Assembly: GCA_004020645.1 (NCBI GenBank) | Contig: SAQL01000010.1 | Coordinates: forward strand, 62,001-126,000 | Origin: Mesorhizobium sp. | Lineage (GTDB): Bacteria > Pseudomonadota > Alphaproteobacteria > Rhizobiales > Rhizobiaceae | Direction of reading: 5' to 3' | Length of the DNA: 64,000 bases | Part shown: positions 1 to 7,953 of the stretch, piece by piece | Position numbering within the stretch: position 1 is the first letter of the stretch | Layout of the letters: each line of letters opens with the position of its first letter | Made by a program: the position numbers and the translations under genes | Notes under the pieces: model-generated | The model's database searches: none | The model's input: the letters and a program-made list of their open reading frames with translations, nothing else | What the model was told of the DNA's origin: nothing

Positions 1-186
1 CGCCGGGACCTGATAGCAGAGCGATTTGCCGGCACCGGTCGGCATGACAGCCAGCACATGACGCCCGGCCAGCAGCGCCTCCGTCACAGCGTCCTGGCCG
101 GGACGAAAATCATCGAAGCCGAACACGTCCTTCAGGACGCGCCGCTTGGGATCCTCCGCCGGGACGCTCGCCGTCGATACCTGCAT
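1..186 (-). CDS. recQ: RecQ ATP-dependent DNA helicase, N-terminal fragment (runs off window)
   Basis: The minus strand encodes 62 codons from an ATG at 186 to the window edge. Around residue 22 it reads [12 protein letters not shown], the Q-motif region of RecQ-family helicases, and then [14 protein letters not shown], the Walker A motif I in its RecQ form. RecQ unwinds 3'-5' at stalled forks and recombination intermediates. Only the start of the first RecA-like domain is present, so the rest of the helicase core, the zinc/winged-helix region and HRDC cannot be seen. No strong ribosome-binding site precedes the ATG, so the start is provisional. It is transcribed away from the uronate locus, across a ~450 bp gap. 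Confidence 0.85.
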   Translation of the reverse strand, partial: MQVSTASVPAEDPKRRVLKDVFGFDDFRPGQDAVTEALLAGRHVLAVMPTGAGKSLCYQVPA

Positions 187-635
187 CAAGGAATTTCTAC
201 GATCGGCGCCGCCCGAAAAGTGAGCGGGCTTAGGGACTGCGACGACATCTCCCTGGCGAATCGCCAGGTGACTGCCTGGACAGCCGATTCGACCATTAAA
301 CGCCCCTCAAGTCCTGTCTCAGTCCGCACCGTCTGAAAGGATATCCCTCTCATTGGCGGATATGCGAGCGTGATTCCAGCCTCTATTCGCTTTGACTGTG
401 GATATCGCGCGCCGGCTCGGACCGATTAATCCTATCTTCACCATAATTCGGCAGGTTCTGGTTCTGCGGTGATGTTTTGAGTACCGCGGCGCCACAAGCG
501 CCCAGGCAACACGCCCGCGTCTCTCCGGAGGCGCGGGCTTTTCGTTTGCGGAATGTGCTGGAAAGAAGCGGCGAAAACAGGCGATCCTGCTCTTCGGGCC
601 GGACACACGCCGCAATGACCTGCGTTCGCTCGCCC
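187..635. other. 449 bp intergenic region between recQ and kdgF
   Basis: No convincing protein-coding gene was found here; the frames that are open lack family resemblance and continue antisense into kdgF. The only clear signal is a rho-independent terminator pointing right at 513-543. The stretch before it (about 420-512) could be a short noncoding RNA, but no known RNA family was recognised. The recQ promoter should lie in the left part. Confidence 0.4.
513..543 (+). terminator. orphan rho-independent terminator
   Basis: GCCCGCG (513-519) pairs with CGCGGGC (532-538) and is followed by TTTTC at 539-543. The loop between contains a further CTCC/GGAG pairing. No plus-strand gene ends just upstream, and kdgF, coming from the right, ends about 90 bp away at 636 and would read the element in the poor direction. 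Confidence 0.6.
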
Positions 636-980
636 TCAGTCGATAAAATCGGCGCGGTGCGGTGTAAAACTGTCGACGAGGCGGCCGGCCTCGAGCGCCT
701 TGACCCCGTGGATCAGGTTGGAAGGGACAATGAAGCTGCTTCCCGTTTCCAGGACCTCGGTCCTGCCGTCGATGGTGACCTCGAAACGGCCTTCGGCGAC
801 GTAGCTCGCCTGAACATGCGGGTGCGAATGCAGCGCACCGACACCGTCCTTGTCGAAACCGAACTCGACCATCATCAATTCGTCCGTGTACAGCAGCACA
901 CGCCTGCGATTGCCGTCCGGGGTCGGCGTCCATGCGGCCTCGCCGGCGCGCGCAAAGATCTTCGTTCCGGTCATCGCCAA
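636..980 (-). CDS. kdgF: KdgF-like cupin, unsaturated uronate linearisation
   Basis: This 114-residue single cupin carries the metal-binding motif HSHPHVQASYVAEG near residue 52 and a second half-motif with NLIHGVKAL near residue 88. KdgF proteins speed conversion of 4,5-unsaturated galacturonate to the linear ketouronate that KduI then isomerises. The short length, the sequence pattern and the position as last gene after kduI-kduD support KdgF over a generic cupin. It lies 21 bp downstream of kduD and is probably cotranscribed from the uxaC side. Expected to be cytosolic since no signal peptide is seen. Confidence 0.8.
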   Translation of the reverse strand: MAMTGTKIFARAGEAAWTPTPDGNRRRVLLYTDELMMVEFGFDKDGVGALHSHPHVQASYVAEGRFEVTIDGRTEVLETGSSFIVPSNLIHGVKALEAGRLVDSFTPHRADFID

Positions 981-1001
981 ATCCTCGTCATGGCATGCTC
1001 C

Positions 1002-1769
1002 TCATCGCGCCAGCCAGCCGCCGTCCACTGGCACCACTGCGCCATGCATGTAGTTTGACGCCGGCGCCAGCAGGAAGACGGCCGCGTCGCCGATGTCTTC
1101 CGGCTCGCCCCAGCGCCCGGCCGGAATGCGCGCCAGAATGGCTGTGCTGCGGTCTGCATCGGCACGCAGCGCCTCGGTGTTGTTGGTTTCGATATAGCCG
1201 GGCGCAATACTGTTGACGTTGATGCCTTTCGACGCCCATTCGCAGGCGAGCAACCGGGTGATGCCGAGCACGCCGTGTTTCGAGGCGGTGTAGGAGGCGA
1301 CGCGGATGCCGCCCTGGAAGCTCAGCACCGAGGCGATGTTGACGATCTTGCCGCGCCGTCCTGGGTTCGCAAGCACGCGTCGGGCGAAGCACTGGCTGAG
1401 AAAAAAGACCGTCTTCAGATTGACGTCTATGACATCGTCCCAATCGGCTTCCGCCAGATCGACGGCGTCGGCGCGCCGGATGATGCCGGCATTGTTGACC
1501 AGCCCGTCGAGCGGCCCGGTTTCGTCCCAGATGCGATCGAGCATCGCCTGGGCGGCAGCATGATCGGCAAGGTCGCAGCGCACCGCCTCGAAGCGTCCGC
1601 CCGCCGCGGCGATCTTTTGCGCGGTCTCATCCATCGCCGAACGGCCGACGCCGACCACAGCGCCACCGGCGCGGGCAATCGACAGGGCGATGCCTTGGCC
1701 GATCCCGGTGTTGGCGCCGGTGACGAGAATGCGTTTGCCGGCCAGGCTGAAAGCCGAGAGGTCGCTCAC
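1002..1769 (-). CDS. kduD: 2-dehydro-3-deoxy-D-gluconate 5-dehydrogenase (KduD), SDR family
   Basis: A 255-residue classical short-chain dehydrogenase. It has the cofactor motif TGANTGIG at residues 18-24, NNAG at 92-95, the active-site Ser in NIAS (about 147) and YTASK with Tyr160 and Lys164. KduD reduces 2,5-diketo-3-deoxygluconate to KDG in the pectin route. The GTG start at 1769 was chosen because it overlaps the kduI stop by four bases (GTGA), with GAAGAG upstream; a longer reading starting inside kduI has no family match. The overlap suggests translational coupling with kduI. Confidence 0.88.
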   Translation of the reverse strand: MSDLSAFSLAGKRILVTGANTGIGQGIALSIARAGGAVVGVGRSAMDETAQKIAAAGGRFEAVRCDLADHAAAQAMLDRIWDETGPLDGLVNNAGIIRRADAVDLAEADWDDVIDVNLKTVFFLSQCFARRVLANPGRRGKIVNIASVLSFQGGIRVASYTASKHGVLGITRLLACEWASKGINVNSIAPGYIETNNTEALRADADRSTAILARIPAGRWGEPEDIGDAAVFLLAPASNYMHGAVVPVDGGWLAR

Positions 1770-2623
1770 CGCAGCTCTTCCATCGTTACCGGATCGACGT
1801 CGGTGTAGTCGACATTGTCGCCGGCCATCGCCCAGATGAAGACGTAGTTGGAGGTGCCGGCGCCCGAATGGATCGACCACCCCGGCGACAGCACTGCTTC
1901 TTCATTGCGCATGACGAGATGGCGTGTCTCGTCCGGCTCGCCCATGAAGTGGAACACGCGCGCCGTCTCCGGCAGGTCGAAATAGAGGTAGGCCTCCATG
2001 CGCCGGTCATGCACATGGCACGGCATGGTGTTCCAGACCGAGCCTGACGCAAGCTGGGTCATGCCGACGACGAGCTGGCAGGTTTTAACGCCTCCGGCAT
2101 GGATGAACTGGAAGATCGAGCGTTCGTTGCAGGTCGCCTGGCTGCCGAGATCGAGCCGCTTGGCATCGCCGATGCGGATCAGCTGGCTTGGATGGCTCTG
2201 ATGCGCCGGCGCGCTGAGCAGATAGAACTTGGCCGGCTCGGCCGGATTGACTGAGGCGAACGACACCTCGTCGGCGCCCATGCCGAGATACAGCATGTCG
2301 CGCGGCTGCAACTCGTAAGACTGGCCGCTCGCCTTCACGATGCCGGCGCCACCGATATTGACGGCGATCATTTCGCGGCGATCGAGAAAATTCTCTGTTC
2401 CGGTCGGCTTGATCGCCTGCAGTGGAAGCGGGGTGCCCGCGGGCATGGCGCCGCCGACGATCATGCGGTCGTAATGCGTGTAAGTCAGGCCGATGCGGCC
2501 CGGCTGGAACAGGCCTTCGATCAGGAAATTGTGACGGAGTTCGTCCGTCCCCATCGCCGCGGCAGTGACAGGATCGATGGCGAAGCGCGAGGTGAAGTCC
2601 GTGTGGTTTTCAGTGTGATTCAT
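1766..2623 (-). CDS. kduI: 5-dehydro-4-deoxy-D-glucuronate isomerase (KduI)
   Basis: About 285 residues, against 278 for E. coli KduI. KduI isomerises 4-deoxy-L-threo-5-hexosulose uronate to 2,5-diketo-3-deoxygluconate. The zinc-site region CHVHDRRMEAYLYF and a later HSGAG segment (GWSIHSGAGTSNY) are both visible, as is the conserved FLDRREMIAVNIG block. The ATG at 2623 follows GGGACAG; an in-frame start eight codons upstream is less likely. It sits 27 bp after the GntR-type regulator and overlaps kduD by four bases. Confidence 0.92.
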   Translation of the reverse strand: MNHTENHTDFTSRFAIDPVTAAAMGTDELRHNFLIEGLFQPGRIGLTYTHYDRMIVGGAMPAGTPLPLQAIKPTGTENFLDRREMIAVNIGGAGIVKASGQSYELQPRDMLYLGMGADEVSFASVNPAEPAKFYLLSAPAHQSHPSQLIRIGDAKRLDLGSQATCNERSIFQFIHAGGVKTCQLVVGMTQLASGSVWNTMPCHVHDRRMEAYLYFDLPETARVFHFMGEPDETRHLVMRNEEAVLSPGWSIHSGAGTSNYVFIWAMAGDNVDYTDVDPVTMEELR

Positions 2624-2650
2624 TGCTGTCCCATTGGGCTGCCTCATTGA

Positions 2651-3427
2651 TCATTCGGTTGCCGCGGCCTTGACCGAATCGGCATAAAAAATCTGACGTG
2701 CATGCAGGCGCTCACGGTAGCGCTGCTGGCTGGCGGTGAGATGGGCGCGCATTGCCTCGCGCGCCGACTCGGCATCGCCTGATGTAATGGCGTTCAGGAT
2801 CACAAGATGCTCGCCTTGCAGCCCACGCTGATAGACATCGGATTGGGCGAGTTCGGTGGACCACGGCGATGTCACGTCGCAAGGAATGGCGCGCCGGCCG
2901 AGCACGTCGAGCATCTCGACATAGAACGGATTGTTGGTGGCGCTGGCGATCGCCCGGTGGAAGGCAAGATCGGCCGGACCTGTCGGCTCGCTGTTCAAGA
3001 GCAGCCGCTCGAACTCGAAGAACGCCTCCTGGATCGCTGCTTCCTGCGCCGCGTTGCGACGGATAGCAGCAAGCCCGGCGGATTCGATCTCGATCGCCAG
3101 GCGCACCTCTAGCACGTTGAGTGCGATCGAATCCTTGCTGGCCATGTCCGCGGCAAGCGCGCCGAACATCGTCGAGATATGCTCGGTGACGAAGACCCCG
3201 GCGCCCTGGCGCGGCTCGACCAGACCGTCGGCGGCAAGCTTGGCCAGCGCTTCACGGATGACGGTGCGGCTGACCCCGAAGGTTTCGGTCAGCTGGCCCT
3301 CGGTCGGCAGCTTTTGGCCCGGCTGGATCTCGCCCGCCTGCAACTGCTTGCGGATCGCCGCGACCACGGTCTCCGACAGCTTGGGCTTGCGTTCGATCTT
3401 TAGGCTGATCGCCGTATCCGATGCCAT
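2651..3427 (-). CDS. GntR-family regulator (FadR/FCD subfamily), likely regulator of the uronate operon
   Basis: A 258-residue protein with an N-terminal winged helix (about residues 16-82: LSETVVAAIRKQL, LPTEGQLTETFGVSRTVIREAL, GLVEPRQGAGVFV) and an all-helical C-terminal FCD ligand domain that includes DLAFHRAIASATNNPFYVEML. FCD proteins such as UxuR and ExuR bind hexuronates and act as repressors. It lies inside the operon between dctM and kduI, so it is probably autoregulated and controls the uxaC/uxuB divergent promoter region. The ligand is inferred. Confidence 0.88.
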   Translation of the reverse strand: MASDTAISLKIERKPKLSETVVAAIRKQLQAGEIQPGQKLPTEGQLTETFGVSRTVIREALAKLAADGLVEPRQGAGVFVTEHISTMFGALAADMASKDSIALNVLEVRLAIEIESAGLAAIRRNAAQEAAIQEAFFEFERLLLNSEPTGPADLAFHRAIASATNNPFYVEMLDVLGRRAIPCDVTSPWSTELAQSDVYQRGLQGEHLVILNAITSGDAESAREAMRAHLTASQQRYRERLHARQIFYADSVKAAATE

Positions 3428-3436
3428 TGCCAGCCC

Positions 3437-4717
3437 CTATTTGAAGACGCTCGGCAGCCACAGCGAGATGGCCGGGATGTAAGTGACGAGCCCCAGCACC
3501 AGGAGGCCGGCCCCATAGAATGGCCAGATCGAGCGCATCGCTTCCCAGACGGATATCTTGCCCACTGCGCACGCCACGAACTGCACCGCGCCCACCGGCG
3601 GCGTGTTCAGCCCGATGCCGAAGTTGAGGATCATGATGACGCCGAAATGCACCGGATCGACGCCGTAGGCCTGCGCCACGGGCAGGAAGATCGGCGTGCA
3701 AATGATGATCGTCGGCCCCATGTCCATGAACGTGCCGAGGAACAGCATCAAGAGGTTGAGCAGGAGAAGCACGACCAGCGGATCCTCCGAGATCGCATTC
3801 ATCGAGGCTATCAGCGCTGCCGGCACTTTCAGGAAGGCCATCAACCACGAGAACGCCGCTGCCATGCCGATGATGAGCAACACCATGGCCGTGGTGCGCA
3901 CGGCACCATGAGTGGCATGAACGAAACCTTCCCAAGTCATCTGCCGGTAAACCAGGACAGTCACCAGCAACGCATAGATGACGGCGATGCAGGAACTCTC
4001 GGTGGCCGTGAAAACGCCCGATCGTACGCCGCCGAAGATGATCGCGATCAGTAGCAGGCCGGGCACCGCGATGGCGAAGAGATGCGCGACGGCGGCGAAG
4101 CCCGGAAACGGCTCGGTCGGATAGCCGCGGGAGCGCGCCACGAAATAGGCGGTGACCATCAGTGCGAGAGCCAATAACAGGCCCGGGATGATGCCGGCGG
4201 TGAACAGGTCGGCGATGGAGATCTTTCCGCCTGCCGAGATCGAGTAGATGATCATGTTGTGCGACGGCGGCAGGAGCAGCGCGATCAGCGCCGCCATCGA
4301 GGTGACGTTGACGGCGTAATCCGCTCCATATCCACGCGCCTTCATCTGCGGGATCATCAAGCCGCCTACCGCCGCTGCCTCCGCCACCGCGGAGCCGGAA
4401 ATGCCGCCGAACAGTGTAGCGGTCGCGATGTTGACCTGCCCGAGGCCGCCACGCATGTGGCCGACGAGCGAGCCGGCGAAGGCAACGATCTTGCTGGCGA
4501 TACCGCCGCGAACCATCAAGTCGCCGGCGTAGATGAAAAACGGAATGGCCAGCAGCGAAAAGACGCTCATGCCGGAATTCAGGCGCTGGAACACGATGAG
4601 CGGCGGCAGGCCCATGTAGAGGACGGTGGCAAAGCTTGCGACGCCGAGGCAGAAAGCGATCGGCGTGCCGATAAGCATCAGAACGGTGAAGACGCCAAAG
4701 AGTATCCAGAGTTCCAT
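3437..4717 (-). CDS. dctM: TRAP transporter large permease (DctM family)
   Basis: A 426-residue, highly hydrophobic protein with about twelve membrane segments. It begins MELWILFGVFTVLMLIGTPIAF, the usual DctM amino terminus, and carries GGISGSAVAEAAAVG and LLPPSHNMIIYS blocks found in the TRAP channel subunit. It forms the inner-membrane Na+-driven transporter with DctQ, loaded by the periplasmic DctP. It starts only 4 bp after the dctQ stop, as is usual in tripartite dctPQM operons. The substrate is inferred from context to be a uronate or unsaturated uronate. Confidence 0.93.
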   Translation of the reverse strand: MELWILFGVFTVLMLIGTPIAFCLGVASFATVLYMGLPPLIVFQRLNSGMSVFSLLAIPFFIYAGDLMVRGGIASKIVAFAGSLVGHMRGGLGQVNIATATLFGGISGSAVAEAAAVGGLMIPQMKARGYGADYAVNVTSMAALIALLLPPSHNMIIYSISAGGKISIADLFTAGIIPGLLLALALMVTAYFVARSRGYPTEPFPGFAAVAHLFAIAVPGLLLIAIIFGGVRSGVFTATESSCIAVIYALLVTVLVYRQMTWEGFVHATHGAVRTTAMVLLIIGMAAAFSWLMAFLKVPAALIASMNAISEDPLVVLLLLNLLMLFLGTFMDMGPTIIICTPIFLPVAQAYGVDPVHFGVIMILNFGIGLNTPPVGAVQFVACAVGKISVWEAMRSIWPFYGAGLLVLGLVTYIPAISLWLPSVFK

Positions 4718-4721
4718 GGCG

Positions 4722-5300
4722 TCAGACCTTCACGTTGGCTGTGTCGAGTTCGGCTGCGACTTCCGCCGGCGGCAGTTCATCGAGCGCGTCGTCGATCGGC
4801 GCACCGGAAAGGCGAAGCACGATGCGCTCCAGCGTGAAGAGCACAATGAGCGCGCCTCCCGCGACAAGCGGGACGTAGTCCCAGCCCCCCGATATGCCGA
4901 GCGACGGCAAGGTGGCGCCCCAGGTCAATGCGACCAGCTGGCTGCCGTACCAGATCATGCCGATGCCGAAGGCGAGCGCGACGAGGTCCGAGATCATCCT
5001 CAGCCAGCGCTTGCCGCCTTTCGGCAGCACGTAGAGCAGGACGTCGAAGCCGAGGTGATAGTTCTCGCGCACCCCGACGGCAGCGCCGAGGAAAATGAAC
5101 CAGCTCATCAGCATCACCGAGCCCTGCTCGGTCCAGCTCGGCGAGCGGTTCAGAACGTAGCGGCCGAACACCTGCCAGGCGACGAAGGCGGTCATCAGCA
5201 CCAGCCCGACGCCGGCAATCCACAGCGCCGCCATACTGACACGCGACATCGCCCGCGCGATGCCGGACAGGGGCAGTTTCTGTTCTGAGCTGGAGGTCAC
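4722..5300 (-). CDS. dctQ: TRAP transporter small permease (DctQ family)
   Basis: About 192 residues with four predicted membrane helices. It contains FGRYVLNRSPSWTEQGSVMLMSWFIFLGAAVGVRE in two overlapping blocks, the characteristic DctQ signature with the Trp-Thr-Glu segment and following helix. The GTG at 5300 was chosen because GGAGAG lies six bases upstream; a start 16 codons earlier reads through that site. It lies between dctP (52 bp gap) and dctM (4 bp gap). Confidence 0.9.
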   Translation of the reverse strand: MTSSSEQKLPLSGIARAMSRVSMAALWIAGVGLVLMTAFVAWQVFGRYVLNRSPSWTEQGSVMLMSWFIFLGAAVGVRENYHLGFDVLLYVLPKGGKRWLRMISDLVALAFGIGMIWYGSQLVALTWGATLPSLGISGGWDYVPLVAGGALIVLFTLERIVLRLSGAPIDDALDELPPAEVAAELDTANVKV

Positions 5301-5352
5301 CGGTTCTCTCCGCAAGAGGATGGCGGCGCGGAATGCCCGCGCCGCCACTTGA

Positions 5353-6330
5353 TCACTGCACGGCCTTGATGGCCTCGACCATCGCCTTCAGCTTGTCGTC
5401 CTTGACGTGCTTTTCGTAAACCGGGCCCATCGCGTCGATGAAGGGCTGCTTGTCCGGCGTCGTGATCTGCGAACCGGCCGCTTCGACCTTGGCACGCGAT
5501 TCCTTGACCTTGGCGGCCCACAGCTCACGCTGTTTAGCGACACTTTCCTTGGCGGCCGCCTTGAAGATCGCCTGGTCTTCCGGCGTCAGCTTGTCCCAGC
5601 TCGACTTCGCCATGACGAAGGCTTCCGGCACCATCGTGTGCTCGTCAAGCGAATAGAACTTGGCGACTTCCGCATGCTTGGCGGTGTCGTAGCTCGGAAA
5701 ATTGTTCTCCGCGCCGTCGATGACCCCGGTCTCGATCGCCGAATACACCTCGCCATATGGCATTGGCGTCGCGTTGGCGCCGAGTGCCGCCACCATGTCG
5801 ACGAAGATGTCGGACTGGATGACGCGGAACTTCATGCCGGCCATATCGGCTACAGAGTTGATCGGCTTCTTCGAATTGTAGAAGGACCGCGCGCCGCCGT
5901 CATAAAAGGCGAGCAGCACCAGCCCGACCTGTTCGAACGCCGCCGCGATCTGGTCGCCGACCGGTCCGTCCATGACCTTGTGCATATGATCTTCCGAGCG
6001 GAAGATGTAGGGCAGCGAGGGCACGGTGGTTTCGGGGATGAGTCCGTTGAACGGCGCCATCGAGACGCGGTTGAGGTCGATCACGCCGGAACGCACCTGC
6101 TCGATCGTGTCCTTTTCCTCGCCGAGCTGTGCGGAATGATAGACATCGACCGAATAGCGGCCGGCCGTGCGCTCCTTCACAAGCTCGCCAAAATATTTGA
6201 CCGCCTCGACCGTCGGATAGCCGTCCGGGTGCGTGTCGGACGAGCGCAGAACCGTCTGGGCGCTTGCCGTTCCGGCCATCAGTGCGGCGGCCAGTAGCGT
6301 AGCTCCCGCCAGTCTAGAAAAATGCAGCAT
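5353..6330 (-). CDS. dctP: TRAP transporter periplasmic solute-binding protein (DctP family)
   Basis: A 325-residue protein with a clear Sec signal peptide (hydrophobic stretch LAGATLLAAALMAGTASA, cleavage near residue 24). The mature part has the DctP pattern: EMP-like opening TVLRSSDTHPDGYPTVEA, the conserved Arg region MKFRVIQSDIF that binds the substrate carboxylate, and GEVYSAIETGVIDGAENN. The ATG at 6330 follows an excellent GGGAGG six bases upstream. Being surrounded by kdu, uxa and uxu genes, it most likely binds galacturonate, glucuronate or their 4,5-unsaturated forms. Confidence 0.93.
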   Translation of the reverse strand: MLHFSRLAGATLLAAALMAGTASAQTVLRSSDTHPDGYPTVEAVKYFGELVKERTAGRYSVDVYHSAQLGEEKDTIEQVRSGVIDLNRVSMAPFNGLIPETTVPSLPYIFRSEDHMHKVMDGPVGDQIAAAFEQVGLVLLAFYDGGARSFYNSKKPINSVADMAGMKFRVIQSDIFVDMVAALGANATPMPYGEVYSAIETGVIDGAENNFPSYDTAKHAEVAKFYSLDEHTMVPEAFVMAKSSWDKLTPEDQAIFKAAAKESVAKQRELWAAKVKESRAKVEAAGSQITTPDKQPFIDAMGPVYEKHVKDDKLKAMVEAIKAVQ

Positions 6331-6367
6331 TGGTTTCCTCCCGTTTGAATGATGGCGGCAAGCGCCG

Positions 6368-7777
6368 TTAGATCCGGTACGCCTTTTTTGCGAGCGTATA
6401 GGCAAGTTCCTGCGCCAGCTCGTGCGCCTCGTCCTCGCGGAGCCGGTGCTCGGCGACGAGACGCGCAAGAAAGGCACAATCGACCCGACGCGCCACATCG
6501 TGGCGAGCCGGGATGGATGGAAAGGCGCGGGTGTCGTCGTTGAAGCCGACGGTGTTGTAGAAGCCGGCCGTCTCGGTGGTCATCTCGCGGAACCGGCCCA
6601 TGCCCTCGGGGCTGTCGTGGAACCACCAGGCCGGCCCGAGTTTCAGCGCCGGATAAACGCCAGCGAGCGGCGCCAGTTCGCGCGCATAGCTGGTCTCGTC
6701 AAGCGTGAAGAGGATGATGGTAAGGTCGCGCTCCAGGCCGACGCAATCGAGCAGCGGCTTCAGCGCCGTCACATAGTCGGTTCTGGTCGGGATATCGAAA
6801 CCCTTGTCCCTGCCGAACTTCTGGAAGACGGCAGGCGAATGATTGCGCCAGGAGCCGGGATGGATCTGCAGGACCAGCCCGTCGTCGCGGCTCATCTTGG
6901 CCATTTCGGTCAGCATCTGGGCGCGAAACAGTTTTCGCTCACGCTCGTCGTCCGAGCCTCGGCGGATGCGGTTGAACAGCTCCTGCGCGGCGGCATCCGA
7001 CAGATTGGCGGTCTCCGCTGTCGGATGGCCGTGATCCGACGCGGTCGCGCCGAAACTTTTGAAGAAGGCCCTTCTTTGGCGATGCGCATCGAGATAGCCG
7101 GCCCAGGTGCCGGTGTCGCAGCCGGTGATGTCGCCGAGCCGATCGAGATTGGCAGAAAAGCCTTCGAAATCGGGATCGACGACGGCGTCCGGCCGGTAGG
7201 CGGTGACGACGCGGCCCTCCCAGCCGCTGTCGCGGATCATCTGGTGCCATTTGAGATCGTCGAGCGCGCCTTCGGTCGTCGCGATGACCTCGATGTTGAA
7301 GCGCTCGAACAGCGCTCGCGGGCGAAAATTCTCCCACTGCAGCAAGGTCGAGATCGTGTCGTAATGGCGGTCGGCGGTTGCGGCCGTCAGCGGCTCTTCG
7401 ATGCCGAACAGATGGGCAAGCACATGATCGAACCACAGCCGCGTCGGTGTGCCGCGGAACAGATAATAGTGCTCGGCGAAGCGCCGCCAGATCGTCCTGC
7501 CGTCGGTCTCCACCGGTGAGCCGTCGAGCGTTGGCACACCAAGGTCCTCGAGCCGGACGCCCTGGCTGAACAGCATGCGAAAGATGTAATGGTCCGGCAC
7601 AACAAGCAATTGCGCCGGATCGGGAAATGCCTCGTTGAGCGCATACCAGCGCGGATCGGTATGGCCGTGCGGGCTGACGATCGGCAGATCCTTGACAGCT
7701 GCGTAGAGATCGCGGGCAAGCGAACGCGGATGCGCCTCCGAGGGAAACAGCAAATCCGGATCGGTCAATGCGGCCAC
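6368..7777 (-). CDS. uxaC: glucuronate/galacturonate isomerase (UxaC)
   Basis: A 469-residue protein, almost exactly the E. coli UxaC length (470). UxaC interconverts D-glucuronate with D-fructuronate and D-galacturonate with D-tagaturonate. The metal-site motif SPHGHTDPRWYA is near residue 36, and AWWFHDSPEGM and FNDDTRAFPSIPARHDVARR lie toward the C terminus. The GTG start at 7777 is preceded by GGGAGGAA at good spacing; this is preferred over an ATG 18 codons upstream that lies inside the promoter region. It is the first gene of the minus-strand uronate operon. Confidence 0.92.
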   Translation of the reverse strand: MAALTDPDLLFPSEAHPRSLARDLYAAVKDLPIVSPHGHTDPRWYALNEAFPDPAQLLVVPDHYIFRMLFSQGVRLEDLGVPTLDGSPVETDGRTIWRRFAEHYYLFRGTPTRLWFDHVLAHLFGIEEPLTAATADRHYDTISTLLQWENFRPRALFERFNIEVIATTEGALDDLKWHQMIRDSGWEGRVVTAYRPDAVVDPDFEGFSANLDRLGDITGCDTGTWAGYLDAHRQRRAFFKSFGATASDHGHPTAETANLSDAAAQELFNRIRRGSDDERERKLFRAQMLTEMAKMSRDDGLVLQIHPGSWRNHSPAVFQKFGRDKGFDIPTRTDYVTALKPLLDCVGLERDLTIILFTLDETSYARELAPLAGVYPALKLGPAWWFHDSPEGMGRFREMTTETAGFYNTVGFNDDTRAFPSIPARHDVARRVDCAFLARLVAEHRLREDEAHELAQELAYTLAKKAYRI

Positions 7778-7953
7778 GTCGTTCCTCCCAACCCGGCCAT
7801 CGGTAGGATCGGAAGGAAATAATGTCAACATACAAAAAATAGATTGTTGTATGATGACTTTAACGCAACGTCAGCCCATTGTGCGGGAACGAAACGGATG
7901 TTACGCCGCATGCCGGCCACGCCCGGCACGAGCTCGATCAGACCCATCGCACA
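7778..7953. promoter_or_regulatory. uxaC/uxuB divergent promoter region
   Basis: A 176 bp gap separates divergent uxaC and uxuB starts and must hold both promoters. It includes an AT-rich core at about 7818-7862 with an inverted repeat (listed separately). -35 and -10 boxes were not assigned with confidence. Confidence 0.6.
7825..7857. promoter_or_regulatory. candidate operator: 11-bp inverted repeat
   Basis: TCAACATACAA at 7825-7835 is matched by TTGTATGATGA at 7847-7857; the arms agree at 10 of 11 positions around an 11 bp AT-rich spacer. The inner CATACAA/TTGTATG pairs are perfect. FCD-type GntR regulators are known to bind short TTGTAT-like palindromic sites, so the operon's own regulator is the natural candidate. 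Binding is an inference. Confidence 0.55.

Noticed and set aside
477..1058. 193-codon plus-strand frame over the recQ-kdgF gap and kdgF
   Set aside because: Most of it is antisense to the cupin gene and it starts before a terminator that would interrupt it.
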